Source of the DNA: JAHIVN01 sp018816645
GTDB lineage: Bacteria > Patescibacteriota > Dojkabacteria > JAHIVN01
Direction of reading: 5' to 3'
DNA: 15,548 nucleotides
NCBI GenBank assembly: GCA_043816305.1
Contig: JBDRHZ010000011.1
Span: 1-15,548, forward strand
The translations under genes were made by a program, and so were the position numbers. The stretch's first letter is position 1. Each line of letters begins with the position of its first letter. Positions 8,536 through 15,332 of this stretch are shown in pieces. The notes under the pieces were generated by a model. It did not search any database and was not told where the DNA came from. It was given only the letters and a program-made list of their open reading frames with translations.

Positions 8536-11466
8536 ATGTTAAACATATATTTAAGCAAATTTTTCAAGAAAAGAAGTTTAATAACTTTGTCGTACATAAT
8601 TATTCCAACAGTGATTGTAATAATGAGTTTGTTTCTGTCAAAATTACCATTGAAAGTTCAAGCTGCGAGTGTCTCATGGGATGCTGGAGGAGATGGATTG
8701 ACGTGGGAAGATGGAAATAATTGGAGTACGGATGTAGTACCTGGGAGTGACGATGATGTAACGATAGATATGACGGACACGATAAATATAAACGCTTCTA
8801 CCACTATAAATTCTCTTTCTCTTGGGAATGGATCCGGAACCACCTCTCCTACTCTATATTTTAACTATGATTCCAGCGGAGATTCACTAGTAATCGATGA
8901 TGGAAATCTAGTAGTTAACTTAGGAGCTACTATCACACATACAGATGCTGTGCAGGGAACTCTGAATGCAAGAATTGATATAGATATCCAAACAGGAAAT
9001 GCGAATATCTACGGGGATATAGATGTAACTGGAGCAGGATATGAAGGTGGAAGATCTAGCTCTGAGAACGGATATGGAAGTGGTGCGGGAACAGCAGGTA
9101 CTGGCTGGAATCTAGCTGGAGGAGGAGGAGGTTATGGGGGGCAAGGAGGAGATGCTTCGAGTGGGGGGATAGGGGGGACTTATTATGGTGTTTATGATAC
9201 ACCCGTTGATCTCGGAAGCGGAGGTGGAGTTGGTGCTGGCGGTTATGATGGAGGAGATGGTGGTGGGGCAATAAAGATAACAGCAAGTGGTACTATTACG
9301 GTCGATGGTAATATTAACGCTGATGGCGGAGGCGGAGAGATTCCTGGAAATTGTTTCGGAGGAGAAGGACCTGGGGCAGGAGGATCTGGTGGAAGTATAC
9401 ATTTGATAGCGGATACGATAGCAGGAAGTGGGAGTATAACTGCAGATGGAGGAAATGGAGGATTAACATGTGCTTATTCTGGGAACGGATCTGGAGGAAG
9501 AATCATGTTCAGCTTCGGAACCACTAATTCGTTTATATCTTCGGGAACGATTAGTGGAGATGCAGGTACTGGCGGGAATGCTGGGGAAAATGGAACTGTC
9601 TTAGTTCATGAGAGTACGAACAATGATTTGTGGATCATAAATTCTCAGACCTGGCATGCAGATCCTCTTTCGGAAGGAACCAGTCATAGTTATAGAAATG
9701 TATATTTAGATAATAACAGTGTCTGGACACTTGATGGATATAACACTACTGATACAGATGGAGTTGGATTTAACTTCGATGTTGTAAATTTCAGTATTGT
9801 TAGCGGATCAACGCTGGACTTGGAGGAAAGAGGTTATGACGGTGGAAAGTTAAGTTTAGAAGATGGGGATGGAAGTGGTGCAGGAACAGCAGGTACTGGC
9901 TGGAATCAAGCTGGAGGAGGAGGAGGTTATGGGGGGCAAGGAGGAGATGCTTCGAGTGGGGGGATAGGGGGGACTTATTATGGAACTTATGATGCACCAG
10001 TAGATCTCGGAAGCGGAGGTGGAGTTGGTGCTGGCGGTTATGATGGAGGAGATGGTGGTGGGGCAATAAAGATAACAGCAAGTGGTACTATTATGGTCGA
10101 TGGTAATATTAACGCTGATGGCGGAGGCGGAGAGATTCCTGGAAGTTGTTCCGGAGGACAAGGACCTGGGGCAGGAGGATCTGGTGGAAGTATACATTTG
10201 ATAGCGGATACGATAGCAGGAAGTGGGAGTATAACTGCAGATGGAGGAAATGGAGGATTAACATGTACTTATTCGGGTAATGGCGCAGGAGGAAGGATAT
10301 CATTAGCGGCAATAACAAACTCATTTATCGGTACTACATCGGTATCAGTTGGCACTGGAGGTAACGGGGGATCAGATGGTACTTTTAATGTTACTATCCT
10401 AAACAGTGCTCCAAACACGCCGATCATTGATAATTTCAACACAGGCACCTGGATTACTGATAATACTCCATCTTTGCAATTTGATCTTTCTGATCCAAAT
10501 AGCGGAGATATAGTAAAGTATCAAATACAGATTGATGATGACAGTGATTTCTTATCACTTGTAGTTGATTACACAGAAGGAGCTGGATCGGCTGAACCAA
10601 GAAATGATGTGACATACACCCCGACAGCATTAGATGATGGTCAGTACTACTGGAGAGTAAAGACGATTGATGATGAGTTAGCTGAGAGTGAATGGGCTGT
10701 GTCAAATGGAGGAGCTGTAGCATTTGGAGTAGATACTATAGCCCCGACAGATCCAAACGACCTTATATCGACTTCACACACCGTCTCAGTCTGGTCAAAT
10801 GATAATACAGTAGACTTGAGCTGGACAGCTGGCACAGATACAGGAGGATCGGGAGTAGATGGCTATTCGTACCTGTGGGACACAAGTGCAAGTACTGTTC
10901 CGGATGATACGAAGGATATAGAGGAGAGTGTCACGACATTGACGTCGGCAGCATTAGATGACGGGAACGCACACTATTTCCATATACGAACGGTAGATAA
11001 TGTAGGTAACTGGACATCAACTCTACATTTAGGACCATTTTATATAGATACGACAGTGCCTAAATCAATACAGTTTAAACAAGTAGGGGAAATAGAGGGA
11101 AATAAGGTAACAATAGAAGTAGATATAGGTGATGAGTTGTCAGGAGTAAAAGAATATATGGTATCAGAGAATCCTGATTTTAGCGGAGCTAGCTGGCAAC
11201 CATTTACAGGAGCAGTGAATATTACATTATCAACAACTGAAGGATCAGTAACGTTATACTTCAAGTTTAGAGATGAAGCAGGAAACGAATCGAAAGTATA
11301 TACATATTTGGTGACATTTGAACTTCCTGATACAGGTACAAATCTCAGCATTTTTCTCTGTATCTCTGCTATGCTGCTTTTAAATACTACTAAAAGGTTG
11401 ATAGGTAAATCTAGAAAAAAAGTTGTGATTGATTACACAAAATTTTTGTTTAACAGATTTATTTAA
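8536..11466 (+). CDS. Secreted glycine-rich surface protein, 976 aa, FN3-like domains and LPDTG sorting signal
   Basis: A signal peptide (basic FFKKR, a long hydrophobic core, then VQAAS) is followed by WDAGGDGLTWEDGNNWS and DDVTID, a start seen in beta-helical adhesins. Residues 168-322 and 433-587 are two nearly identical Gly-rich segments (GGGGGYGGQGGDASSGG; IHLIADTIAGSGSITADGG), which look like a beta-solenoid. FN3-like domains begin near 624 and 733 and match those of the 1506-aa protein almost word for word (LQFDLSDPNSGD, ALDDGQYYWRVK). A further Ig-like domain near 839 precedes LPDTG (930-934), a hydrophobic stretch and KSRKK. By family knowledge a sortase would cut between T and G and anchor the protein; no sortase gene is in view. 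The tail after KSRKK is unusually long, at about 14 residues. ATG start without an obvious ribosome site. Confidence 0.85.
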   Translation: MLNIYLSKFFKKRSLITLSYIIIPTVIVIMSLFLSKLPLKVQAASVSWDAGGDGLTWEDGNNWSTDVVPGSDDDVTIDMTDTININASTTINSLSLGNGSGTTSPTLYFNYDSSGDSLVIDDGNLVVNLGATITHTDAVQGTLNARIDIDIQTGNANIYGDIDVTGAGYEGGRSSSENGYGSGAGTAGTGWNLAGGGGGYGGQGGDASSGGIGGTYYGVYDTPVDLGSGGGVGAGGYDGGDGGGAIKITASGTITVDGNINADGGGGEIPGNCFGGEGPGAGGSGGSIHLIADTIAGSGSITADGGNGGLTCAYSGNGSGGRIMFSFGTTNSFISSGTISGDAGTGGNAGENGTVLVHESTNNDLWIINSQTWHADPLSEGTSHSYRNVYLDNNSVWTLDGYNTTDTDGVGFNFDVVNFSIVSGSTLDLEERGYDGGKLSLEDGDGSGAGTAGTGWNQAGGGGGYGGQGGDASSGGIGGTYYGTYDAPVDLGSGGGVGAGGYDGGDGGGAIKITASGTIMVDGNINADGGGGEIPGSCSGGQGPGAGGSGGSIHLIADTIAGSGSITADGGNGGLTCTYSGNGAGGRISLAAITNSFIGTTSVSVGTGGNGGSDGTFNVTILNSAPNTPIIDNFNTGTWITDNTPSLQFDLSDPNSGDIVKYQIQIDDDSDFLSLVVDYTEGAGSAEPRNDVTYTPTALDDGQYYWRVKTIDDELAESEWAVSNGGAVAFGVDTIAPTDPNDLISTSHTVSVWSNDNTVDLSWTAGTDTGGSGVDGYSYLWDTSASTVPDDTKDIEESVTTLTSAALDDGNAHYFHIRTVDNVGNWTSTLHLGPFYIDTTVPKSIQFKQVGEIEGNKVTIEVDIGDELSGVKEYMVSENPDFSGASWQPFTGAVNITLSTTEGSVTLYFKFRDEAGNESKVYTYLVTFELPDTGTNLSIFLCISAMLLLNTTKRLIGKSRKKVVIDYTKFLFNRFI
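9038..9500 (+). repeat. Internal duplication of the Gly-rich coding segment, copy A
   Basis: It matches copy B at a constant offset of 795 bp (265 codons) without any indel. Over the core, about 9083-9477, only around a dozen base differences are seen by eye. Confidence 0.9.
9833..10295 (+). repeat. Internal duplication of the Gly-rich coding segment, copy B
   Basis: The partner of copy A. Differences concentrate at both edges and around 9980-10010, while long runs are identical. This suggests recent duplication or gene conversion rather than old divergence. Confidence 0.9.
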
Positions 11467-11577
11467 AGTTACAGGTTGTTATTTTTTTGCTCTCCCCATT
11501 TTTTAGCCTAAATCTTAATACTACTCAAGAATCATAATTTCAAAAGTTTATAACGTTAAGATTATTTCTACCTACAA

Positions 11578-11625
11578 AATTTGTTCATTGCTTAGAGAAT
11601 GTGGGTATGACATTATGAACAAATT
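11578..11625. repeat. 48-bp structured inverted repeat after the 976-aa gene
   Basis: AATTTGTTCAT pairs perfectly with ATGAACAAATT; inside, AATGT pairs with ACATT around a GGGTATG loop. A run of six T follows at 11632-11637. It might act as a terminator, although the stem is AT-rich. Confidence 0.45.
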
Positions 11626-11675
11626 CTAATATTTTTTCATGTTTGTATGACAAGTGTTGGATTAAAAGGGACTAG

Positions 11676-11936
11676 CAGGTTATTAATACCGGAGGGATTG
11701 TAGATTTTACAAATTACAATAGCAATACAGAAGTCAAGCTTGCAAGTGAAGTTATGTCAGGCTACGGCTGGTCTGAGGATATGGGGTGGATAGACTTTTC
11801 AAATGTACAACTTTTGGGGTCACTTTTACCACTAGCTGAGACTGGTCAAAATACTCTTCCGATTCTTTTGGGTACGATTCTACTTATTGGAACATCTTCT
11901 TTTATGTTAAGAAATAGGTTGATAAAAGTAGATTAA
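11676..11936 (+). pseudogene. C-terminal remnant of a third surface protein with LAETG sorting signal
   Basis: The frame is open from just after a TAG at 11673, but the first ATG is at 11754, inside a conserved block. The peptide reads VDFTNYNSNTEVKLASEV, then GYGWSEDMGWIDFSN, then LAETG, a hydrophobic helix (LPILLGTILLIG) and RNRLIK. GY-W-SE--GWI-F is a repeat I associate with surface proteins of Candidate Phyla Radiation bacteria, and LAETG plus helix plus basic tail is a sortase-type anchor. Nothing resembling a start or signal peptide lies upstream, so the gene has lost most of its length. Another frame from ATG 11647 is open for a short stretch and may hold the continuation before a frameshift. 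Confidence 0.65.
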
Positions 11937-12383
11937 TTATTTTCTCTTCTTGGTAAAAGACTAGTATAGAAGTTCTTTTATTCCTCACGAATTCTTTAGG
12001 AAATTGTAACTAAAGCGATCCAAAGTGCTTGAAAAGAAAACAAGAATAGACTTGCAGGACAACCACAATTTCTAAGCCTTGAATTGTAGTAAACTTTTCA
12101 TCCTTCACCTCCTGAACAGATCATAATTGTTATATCAACAACTTAAATTTAACTTAGGCAACTTAAATAGGAACTTCCATTTGAGGTTGAATTCGTCAAT
12201 ATGCTGTATAATAAGTTCTAATATCGTACGGTCACCCCGATTTTTTAGACGCAATCCCCAAAAAGTATTGATACACAAGTATAATCAGTGTGATACATTA
12301 CATGTATCAAGATTATCCTGAATAAGTACAAATACTTATAAACCTTGTTATATAGGCACTCCCTCGGTTCAAGTCCTATAAGG
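11937..12383. other. Intergenic region with clustered small palindromes
   Basis: No gene is supported. The right half contains short palindromes and a tRNA T-arm-like sequence, described separately; the left half shows nothing recognisable. Confidence 0.4.
12268..12340. repeat. Cluster of short palindromes
   Basis: GATACAT (12292-12298) and ATGTATC (12302-12308) form a perfect hairpin; TTGATACA at 12268 repeats one arm. ATAAGTA and TACTTAT (about 12322-12339) form another. They could be protein-binding or crossover sites for the adjacent recombinase, or chance in AT-rich DNA. Confidence 0.3.
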
Positions 12384-12384
12384 T
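12342..12384 (+). other. tRNA T-arm-like hairpin at the 3' end of the recombinase gene, possible attachment site
   Basis: GGTTCAAGTCC (12366-12376) is a perfect match to the T-loop consensus of tRNA genes. TATAGG (12351-12356) pairs with CCTATA (12375-12380), and ACCTT pairs with AAGGT outside it. No cloverleaf can be built and the usual T-stem does not pair, so it is not an intact tRNA. The 3' part of a tRNA gene is a common target of tyrosine recombinases, and this sequence touches the stop codon of one. Confidence 0.3.
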
Positions 12385-13340
12385 CAAAATGGACTTTTGA
12401 TATTTCTTAAATTTGGATTTGTAACCTGAGTATATAATTGTGTTGTTCTAATATTACTATGTCCAAGCAATTCCTGTACGTATCTGATATCAACACCATT
12501 CTCAAGTAGATGAGTTGCAAAGCTATGCCTCAAAGAGTGAAATGTAGCATCTCTTTTGATTCCGCCTTTTCGGAGAGCATTTTTAAAACTTTTTTGTACA
12601 GTTCTTGTAGATAACTTTCCACCTCTCTCACTCTCAAAGACATAGTCATTCGATTGTTTTACAGTTGTAATGTTTCCGAGACTGGATCTTAATTTGTCAG
12701 GAAAAATGGTAATTCTATCTTTATTTCCTTTTGCGTGTTTGATATGAATTGTAAGTTCGTCCAGATTTATATCCTTGACTTTGAGATCCATTACCTCACT
12801 TACCCTTAGTCCTGCGCCGTAGGCTAATGATAAAAGCAGTTTGTGTTTTATATTAGTTGTCACATTGAGTAGTTGACTTATCTCATGTCTTGAAAGGACT
12901 ATAGGTAAACTTTTAGCTCTTTTAGCTGAATGTATCGCAATTTTATCGCTAATTTTAACGATGTTATAGTAATAAAACTTGATTGCGTTGAGATACTGAT
13001 TACGTGTTCTAGCTGAACTACCTTTATTTTCACAGTAAAGCAGAAAATCTTTGATATCTTCGATATCCAGTTTCTGGAAATATCTCTTCTTGTATAGAAA
13101 GTATATATTTAGGGCATTTGCGTAGCTTTTGATAGTCTTAGGACTGTATAGCTAGTTCAAAACAAACTGAGTTTACTACAGGATGGTGTTCTCGTGTGAA
13201 GTAACTTTTCCTGCTCTTGTGGTGAGGAAAAACAAAATACGAGAAATACTTCTTTACTTAAAATTTCATCATTTTGTTTTGAACGAACTATAATTGCGAA
13301 TTTGTAGCTCTCTCTTAACTCTGAATAATTGTTTTTCCAT
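12384..13340 (-). pseudogene. Xer-like tyrosine recombinase, interrupted by a small transposon after codon 16
   Basis: A site-specific recombinase that would cut and rejoin DNA through a tyrosine. From ATG 13340 the frame reads MEKQLFRVKRELQIRN, is interrupted by a 142-bp element, and resumes at 13148 with YSPKTIKSY. Joined, it gives 270 aa, close to the XerC/XerD length. The SAM-like N-terminal domain covers about residues 1-90. Catalytic residues are Arg131 (GLRVSE), Lys156 (HAKGNKDR), His220 and Arg223 (HSLRHSFATHLL), His246 (LLGHSN) and Tyr255 (LYTQV). The extra helix that classical integron integrases carry between the Lys and HxxR motifs is absent. The gene points away from the SET and dehydrogenase cassettes, as intI does. 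A shorter protein from GTG 12863 would keep the catalytic domain only. Confidence 0.85.
13149..13290. mobile_element. 142-bp MITE-like element with TA target duplication
   Basis: The ends are imperfect inverted repeats, TAGCTAGTTCAAAACAAA on the left and TAGTTCGTTCAAAACAAA on the complementary right end (16 of 18 match). TA flanks both sides (13147-13148 and 13291-13292). The inside folds back: TTCTCGT pairs with ACGAGAA and TTTTCCT with AGGAAAA. It codes for nothing. Removing it plus one TA restores the recombinase frame exactly. TA duplication is typical of IS630/Tc1-mariner-type transposases, which may act in trans; no such transposase is in the window. Confidence 0.8.
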
Positions 13341-13363
13341 TTGGAGTGAAAATCTGATAATAT

Positions 13364-13393
13364 TTAGACATAATTAATTGAGGTTATTATATA
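13364..13393 (+). promoter_or_regulatory. Candidate promoter driving the cassettes (Pc-like position)
   Basis: TTAGAC at 13364 and TATATA at 13388 are separated by 18 bases, between the recombinase start and the first cassette, and point into the cassettes. The -35 match is moderate. A second -10-like box, TATACT at 13411, lacks a good -35. Either could drive the SET gene. Confidence 0.3.
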
Positions 13394-13454
13394 AAAGAGT
13401 TCGCTTATTGTATACTTTGCGAAAACACTTCGGATAGTAACCAGTTAAGAGAAA

Positions 13455-13467
13455 TTGCCAAAGAGCC
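13455..13467 (+). repeat. Left inverted arm of cassette 1
   Basis: TTGCCAAAGAGCC, a perfect 13-bp inverted copy of the sequence right after the SET gene, located 26 bases before its ATG. Confidence 0.8.
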
Positions 13468-13493
13468 TAATTTTTACTACTATTTAAGCACTT

Positions 13494-14114
13494 ATGTATT
13501 TGATTAAAACGAAAATTTTACAATCGCCAATTGAGGGTAAGGGCTATTTCGCCGATGAAAACGTCCCGAAAGGGACGATTGTTTATTTTTATGGCGAGGA
13601 TGATGTGCGTTATTCCAAGGAAGATCTTGAGAAGTTGAATAAAAAAGAAAAAGATAGGCTACTTGAGGATGCGGTAGAAGATGAATTTGGGATTTGGGTC
13701 GAAACAAGTACAGGTCTCTACACCAACCACAGTTGCGATCCAAATATCATGCCACTTTTTATTGGGAGTCAATATACAAGCATAGTTGTCAAGGATATAG
13801 AAAGTGGTGATGAAATTACTGTTGATTACTCGCAATTTTTCAGTTCTACAAAATGGGAGATGAAGTGTAAGTGTGGAACTAAACAATGTAGAAAAACTAT
13901 TGGGTTCGGCCTAAAGCCTGATTTAGAACTTGAAAAATTTTGGGAGTCTAGAATAAACTCCGCTTTAGAGTGTTTCCCGAAAGTGTCGCAGCCTATCTTT
14001 CAATCTGAAGATAAATACGCCATAAAAATAACAAGGTTTTTAAAGTCTTTGAACAAACCTGCCCTTGGAAAATACGTAAAATTTTCGTTAATCGACAGTG
14101 ATGAAAGTAGTTGA
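13494..14114 (+). CDS. SET-domain protein-lysine methyltransferase, 206 aa
   Basis: SET proteins transfer a methyl group from S-adenosylmethionine to lysine side chains. The signatures occur in order: GKGYFA (residues 15-20), NHSCDPN (78-84), which helps bind the cofactor, GDEITVDY (105-112) with the catalytic-type Tyr112, and a post-SET zinc motif with Cys125, Cys127 and Cys132 (CKCGTKQC) that would pair with Cys81. An acidic/basic helical insert (about 40-64) stands between the first strands and the core. The C-terminal 60 residues are unassigned. No signal peptide, so the protein should be cytoplasmic; its substrate is unknown. ATG start without a Shine-Dalgarno sequence. The gene is alone in its cassette, framed by a perfect 13-bp inverted repeat. 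Confidence 0.85.
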   Translation: MYLIKTKILQSPIEGKGYFADENVPKGTIVYFYGEDDVRYSKEDLEKLNKKEKDRLLEDAVEDEFGIWVETSTGLYTNHSCDPNIMPLFIGSQYTSIVVKDIESGDEITVDYSQFFSSTKWEMKCKCGTKQCRKTIGFGLKPDLELEKFWESRINSALECFPKVSQPIFQSEDKYAIKITRFLKSLNKPALGKYVKFSLIDSDESS

Positions 14115-14118
14115 TGGC

Positions 14119-14131
14119 GGCTCTTTGGCAA
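14119..14131 (-). repeat. Right inverted arm of cassette 1
   Basis: GGCTCTTTGGCAA, the reverse complement of the arm before the SET gene. It starts four bases after the gene's stop codon. Confidence 0.8.
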
Positions 14132-14176
14132 CTGCTCTCTTTGGTCGCCCTCGCTGCGCTCTCACTACGTTCGGGT

Positions 14177-14291
14177 CACTTAACACGGTATATCTGGTTT
14201 AGCCCTCGGCTCGGGCTTCACACAAATTTCGCACACAATTATTGAAAAAATCAAGGGATGTGCGAAACTTCAGATATACTAAACGTTATCG
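14177..14291 (+). other. attC-like recombination site between the two cassettes
   Basis: The layout matches an integron attC. The left outer box CACTTAAC fits RYYYAAC. The inner arms GTATATCTG (14188-14196) and CAGATATAC (14271-14279) pair perfectly. The terminal part holds AGCCC/GGGCT and a perfect 9-bp stem TTTCGCACA (14227-14235) with TGTGCGAAA (14259-14267). The right outer box GTTATCG (14285-14291) follows. The right box fits GTTRRRY only in its first four positions. Length of about 114 bp is within the usual attC range. Folded, it would form one long hairpin closing on TAAC/GTTA. Confidence 0.6.
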
Positions 14292-14343
14292 GAAATAAAT
14301 ATTTTATTTCACTAATAATAAAGATAAAAATTTGGGACTATTC
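14285..14343 (+). repeat. Left inverted arm of cassette 2
   Basis: It contains GTTATCGG at its outer end and a 20-bp inner segment (14324-14343) ending GGGACTATTC. Both recur, inverted, in the right arm behind the dehydrogenase gene; the part between is AT-rich and only partly matched. The arm ends five bases before the ATG. Confidence 0.8.
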
Positions 14344-14348
14344 TTAAT

Positions 14349-15218
14349 ATGAAAATTAAAATCAATGAGTTAAAAGAACTGTGCACAACCATACTTAAAC
14401 AAAAAGGGTTGGATGATAGCCAAGCACAGCAAATATTTAATGAATATCTTGATGGTGAAATGCGTGGTAGAGAATGCCACGGTTTTCAGGCATTCCCTAA
14501 ATTTGGCGCTAAACTCATTGATTTTGAAGGTGAACCAGAAATTTTACGAGAGGAAGATAATCTTTTCTACATTGATGGAAAGAAAAATCTCGGACAGTTA
14601 GTTTGTAATAAATATGTTCCGCTCTTAATTCAAAAAGCAAAAAATAAACATATTGCTATGATGGGTATTAAAAACATGCATTCTTATTTAATGCCCGGAA
14701 CTTACGCTCGCATGGCAGCAGAAAACGATGTGATTGGCTTCATCTTCAACTATGGTGGCTGGAAAAGAATCGCACCGGCTGACTCTATTGATCCGTTCTT
14801 TGGCACTAACCCAATTGCGATTGGGATTCCCAGCAAAAATTTCCCCATTGTCGTTGATATGGCAACCTCAAAAATTGCGATGATGAAAATCCGTTTAGCG
14901 GAAAAGCTAGGACAAGAGATAGCAGAAGGATGTGCGATAGATAAAGACGGTAAGCCAACCACTAATCCAAGTGAAGCAATGAATGGCGCACTTTTTCCAT
15001 TTGGCGGTTACAAGGGTTCTGCCTTGGCATTAATTATTGAGATACTTACGAAAACCATGTTTAATATTGACATACACGATGAAACGAAGGCCAACCGCGG
15101 TTTCTTTTTTGCTTTTTTCGAACCATCTGTTTTTCAACCGATTGATGAGTTCAAAGAGAATGTTTCAAAATTAGTAGGTGAAATTAAAGAATCACGAAGA
15201 GCGGAGGGAGTGTCCTAG
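14349..15218 (+). CDS. Malate/L-lactate-type dehydrogenase (Ldh_2 family), C-terminus cut by in-frame TAG
   Basis: An NAD(P)H-dependent 2-oxoacid reductase/2-hydroxyacid dehydrogenase of the YiaK/AllD/malate dehydrogenase superfamily, which differs from the Rossmann-fold malate dehydrogenases. Visible blocks: RECHGFQ with the probable acid-base His44, KNMHSYLMPG (His111), FGTNPIAIGIP (151-161), DMATSKIA (170-177), KDGKPTTNP (199-207) and GALFPFGGYKGSALAL. The family is normally about 330-350 aa; this frame stops at 289 within AEGVS-TAG. The same frame then continues with IFLPGER, the family's conserved C-terminal LPGE motif. Substrate cannot be told from sequence. No Shine-Dalgarno sequence is seen; the ATG follows directly on the left inverted arm. 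Confidence 0.85.
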   Translation: MKIKINELKELCTTILKQKGLDDSQAQQIFNEYLDGEMRGRECHGFQAFPKFGAKLIDFEGEPEILREEDNLFYIDGKKNLGQLVCNKYVPLLIQKAKNKHIAMMGIKNMHSYLMPGTYARMAAENDVIGFIFNYGGWKRIAPADSIDPFFGTNPIAIGIPSKNFPIVVDMATSKIAMMKIRLAEKLGQEIAEGCAIDKDGKPTTNPSEAMNGALFPFGGYKGSALALIIEILTKTMFNIDIHDETKANRGFFFAFFEPSVFQPIDEFKENVSKLVGEIKESRRAEGVS

Positions 15219-15332
15219 ATTTTTCTTCCCGGAGAAAGAAGCGAAAAAACTAAGCAAGAGAATATGAAAAAAGATTATCTTAATATAGACGAAAAGATTA
15301 TTAATGATATTAAGAAGTTATTAAAAGAATAG
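15219..15332 (+). pseudogene. Continuation of the dehydrogenase reading frame after the TAG
   Basis: In the same frame as the dehydrogenase the sequence reads IFLPGERSEKTKQENMKKDY and on to a TAG at 15330-15332. LPGE is a hallmark of the end of Ldh_2 proteins, so this is the missing tail; the restored protein would be 327 aa plus the interrupted position. A 22-aa ORF from ATG 15264 is part of it and need not be a gene of its own. Confidence 0.75.

Larger units (their letters stand above)
13445..14285 (+). mobile_element. Integron-like gene cassette 1 (SET-domain gene)
   Basis: The unit begins inside GTTAAGAG (13444-13451) and ends in the attC-like site whose left box is CACTTAAC (14177-14184), six bases of which are the complement of the start. 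In integron cassettes the box at the cassette's own start is complementary to the left box of its own attC, as here. It carries a single gene in the orientation away from the recombinase. The outer limits assume cleavage between G and TT. Confidence 0.55.

Noticed and set aside
9038..10295. CRISPR or tandem-repeat array
   Set aside because: Only two long in-frame coding copies exist, separated by unique sequence; no short regularly spaced repeats occur anywhere in the window.
9056..10324. Long open frames on the minus strand opposite the Gly-rich repeats
   Set aside because: They are antisense to GGN-rich codons, have Leu/His/Ser-biased composition, and occur in matching pairs because the DNA beneath is duplicated. 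They show no independent coding signal.
12127..12321. 64-aa plus-strand ORF
   Set aside because: It starts at a non-ATG codon, resembles no family, and overlaps the palindrome cluster.
12342..12384. Intact tRNA gene
   Set aside because: No D-arm, anticodon arm or acceptor stem can be formed, and the usual T-stem does not pair.
12384..13340. Calling the recombinase a classical integron integrase (IntI)
   Set aside because: Only about 58 residues separate KDR from HSLRH; IntI proteins have roughly 50 more there, including the IntI-specific helix. It is better described as Xer-like.
14349..15332. Reassigned genetic code (TAG or TGA as sense codons)
   Set aside because: TGA ends the SET, membrane-protein, recombinase and 1506-aa genes at sensible places, and TAG ends an IS200 transposase frame. 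A single nonsense mutation is simpler.
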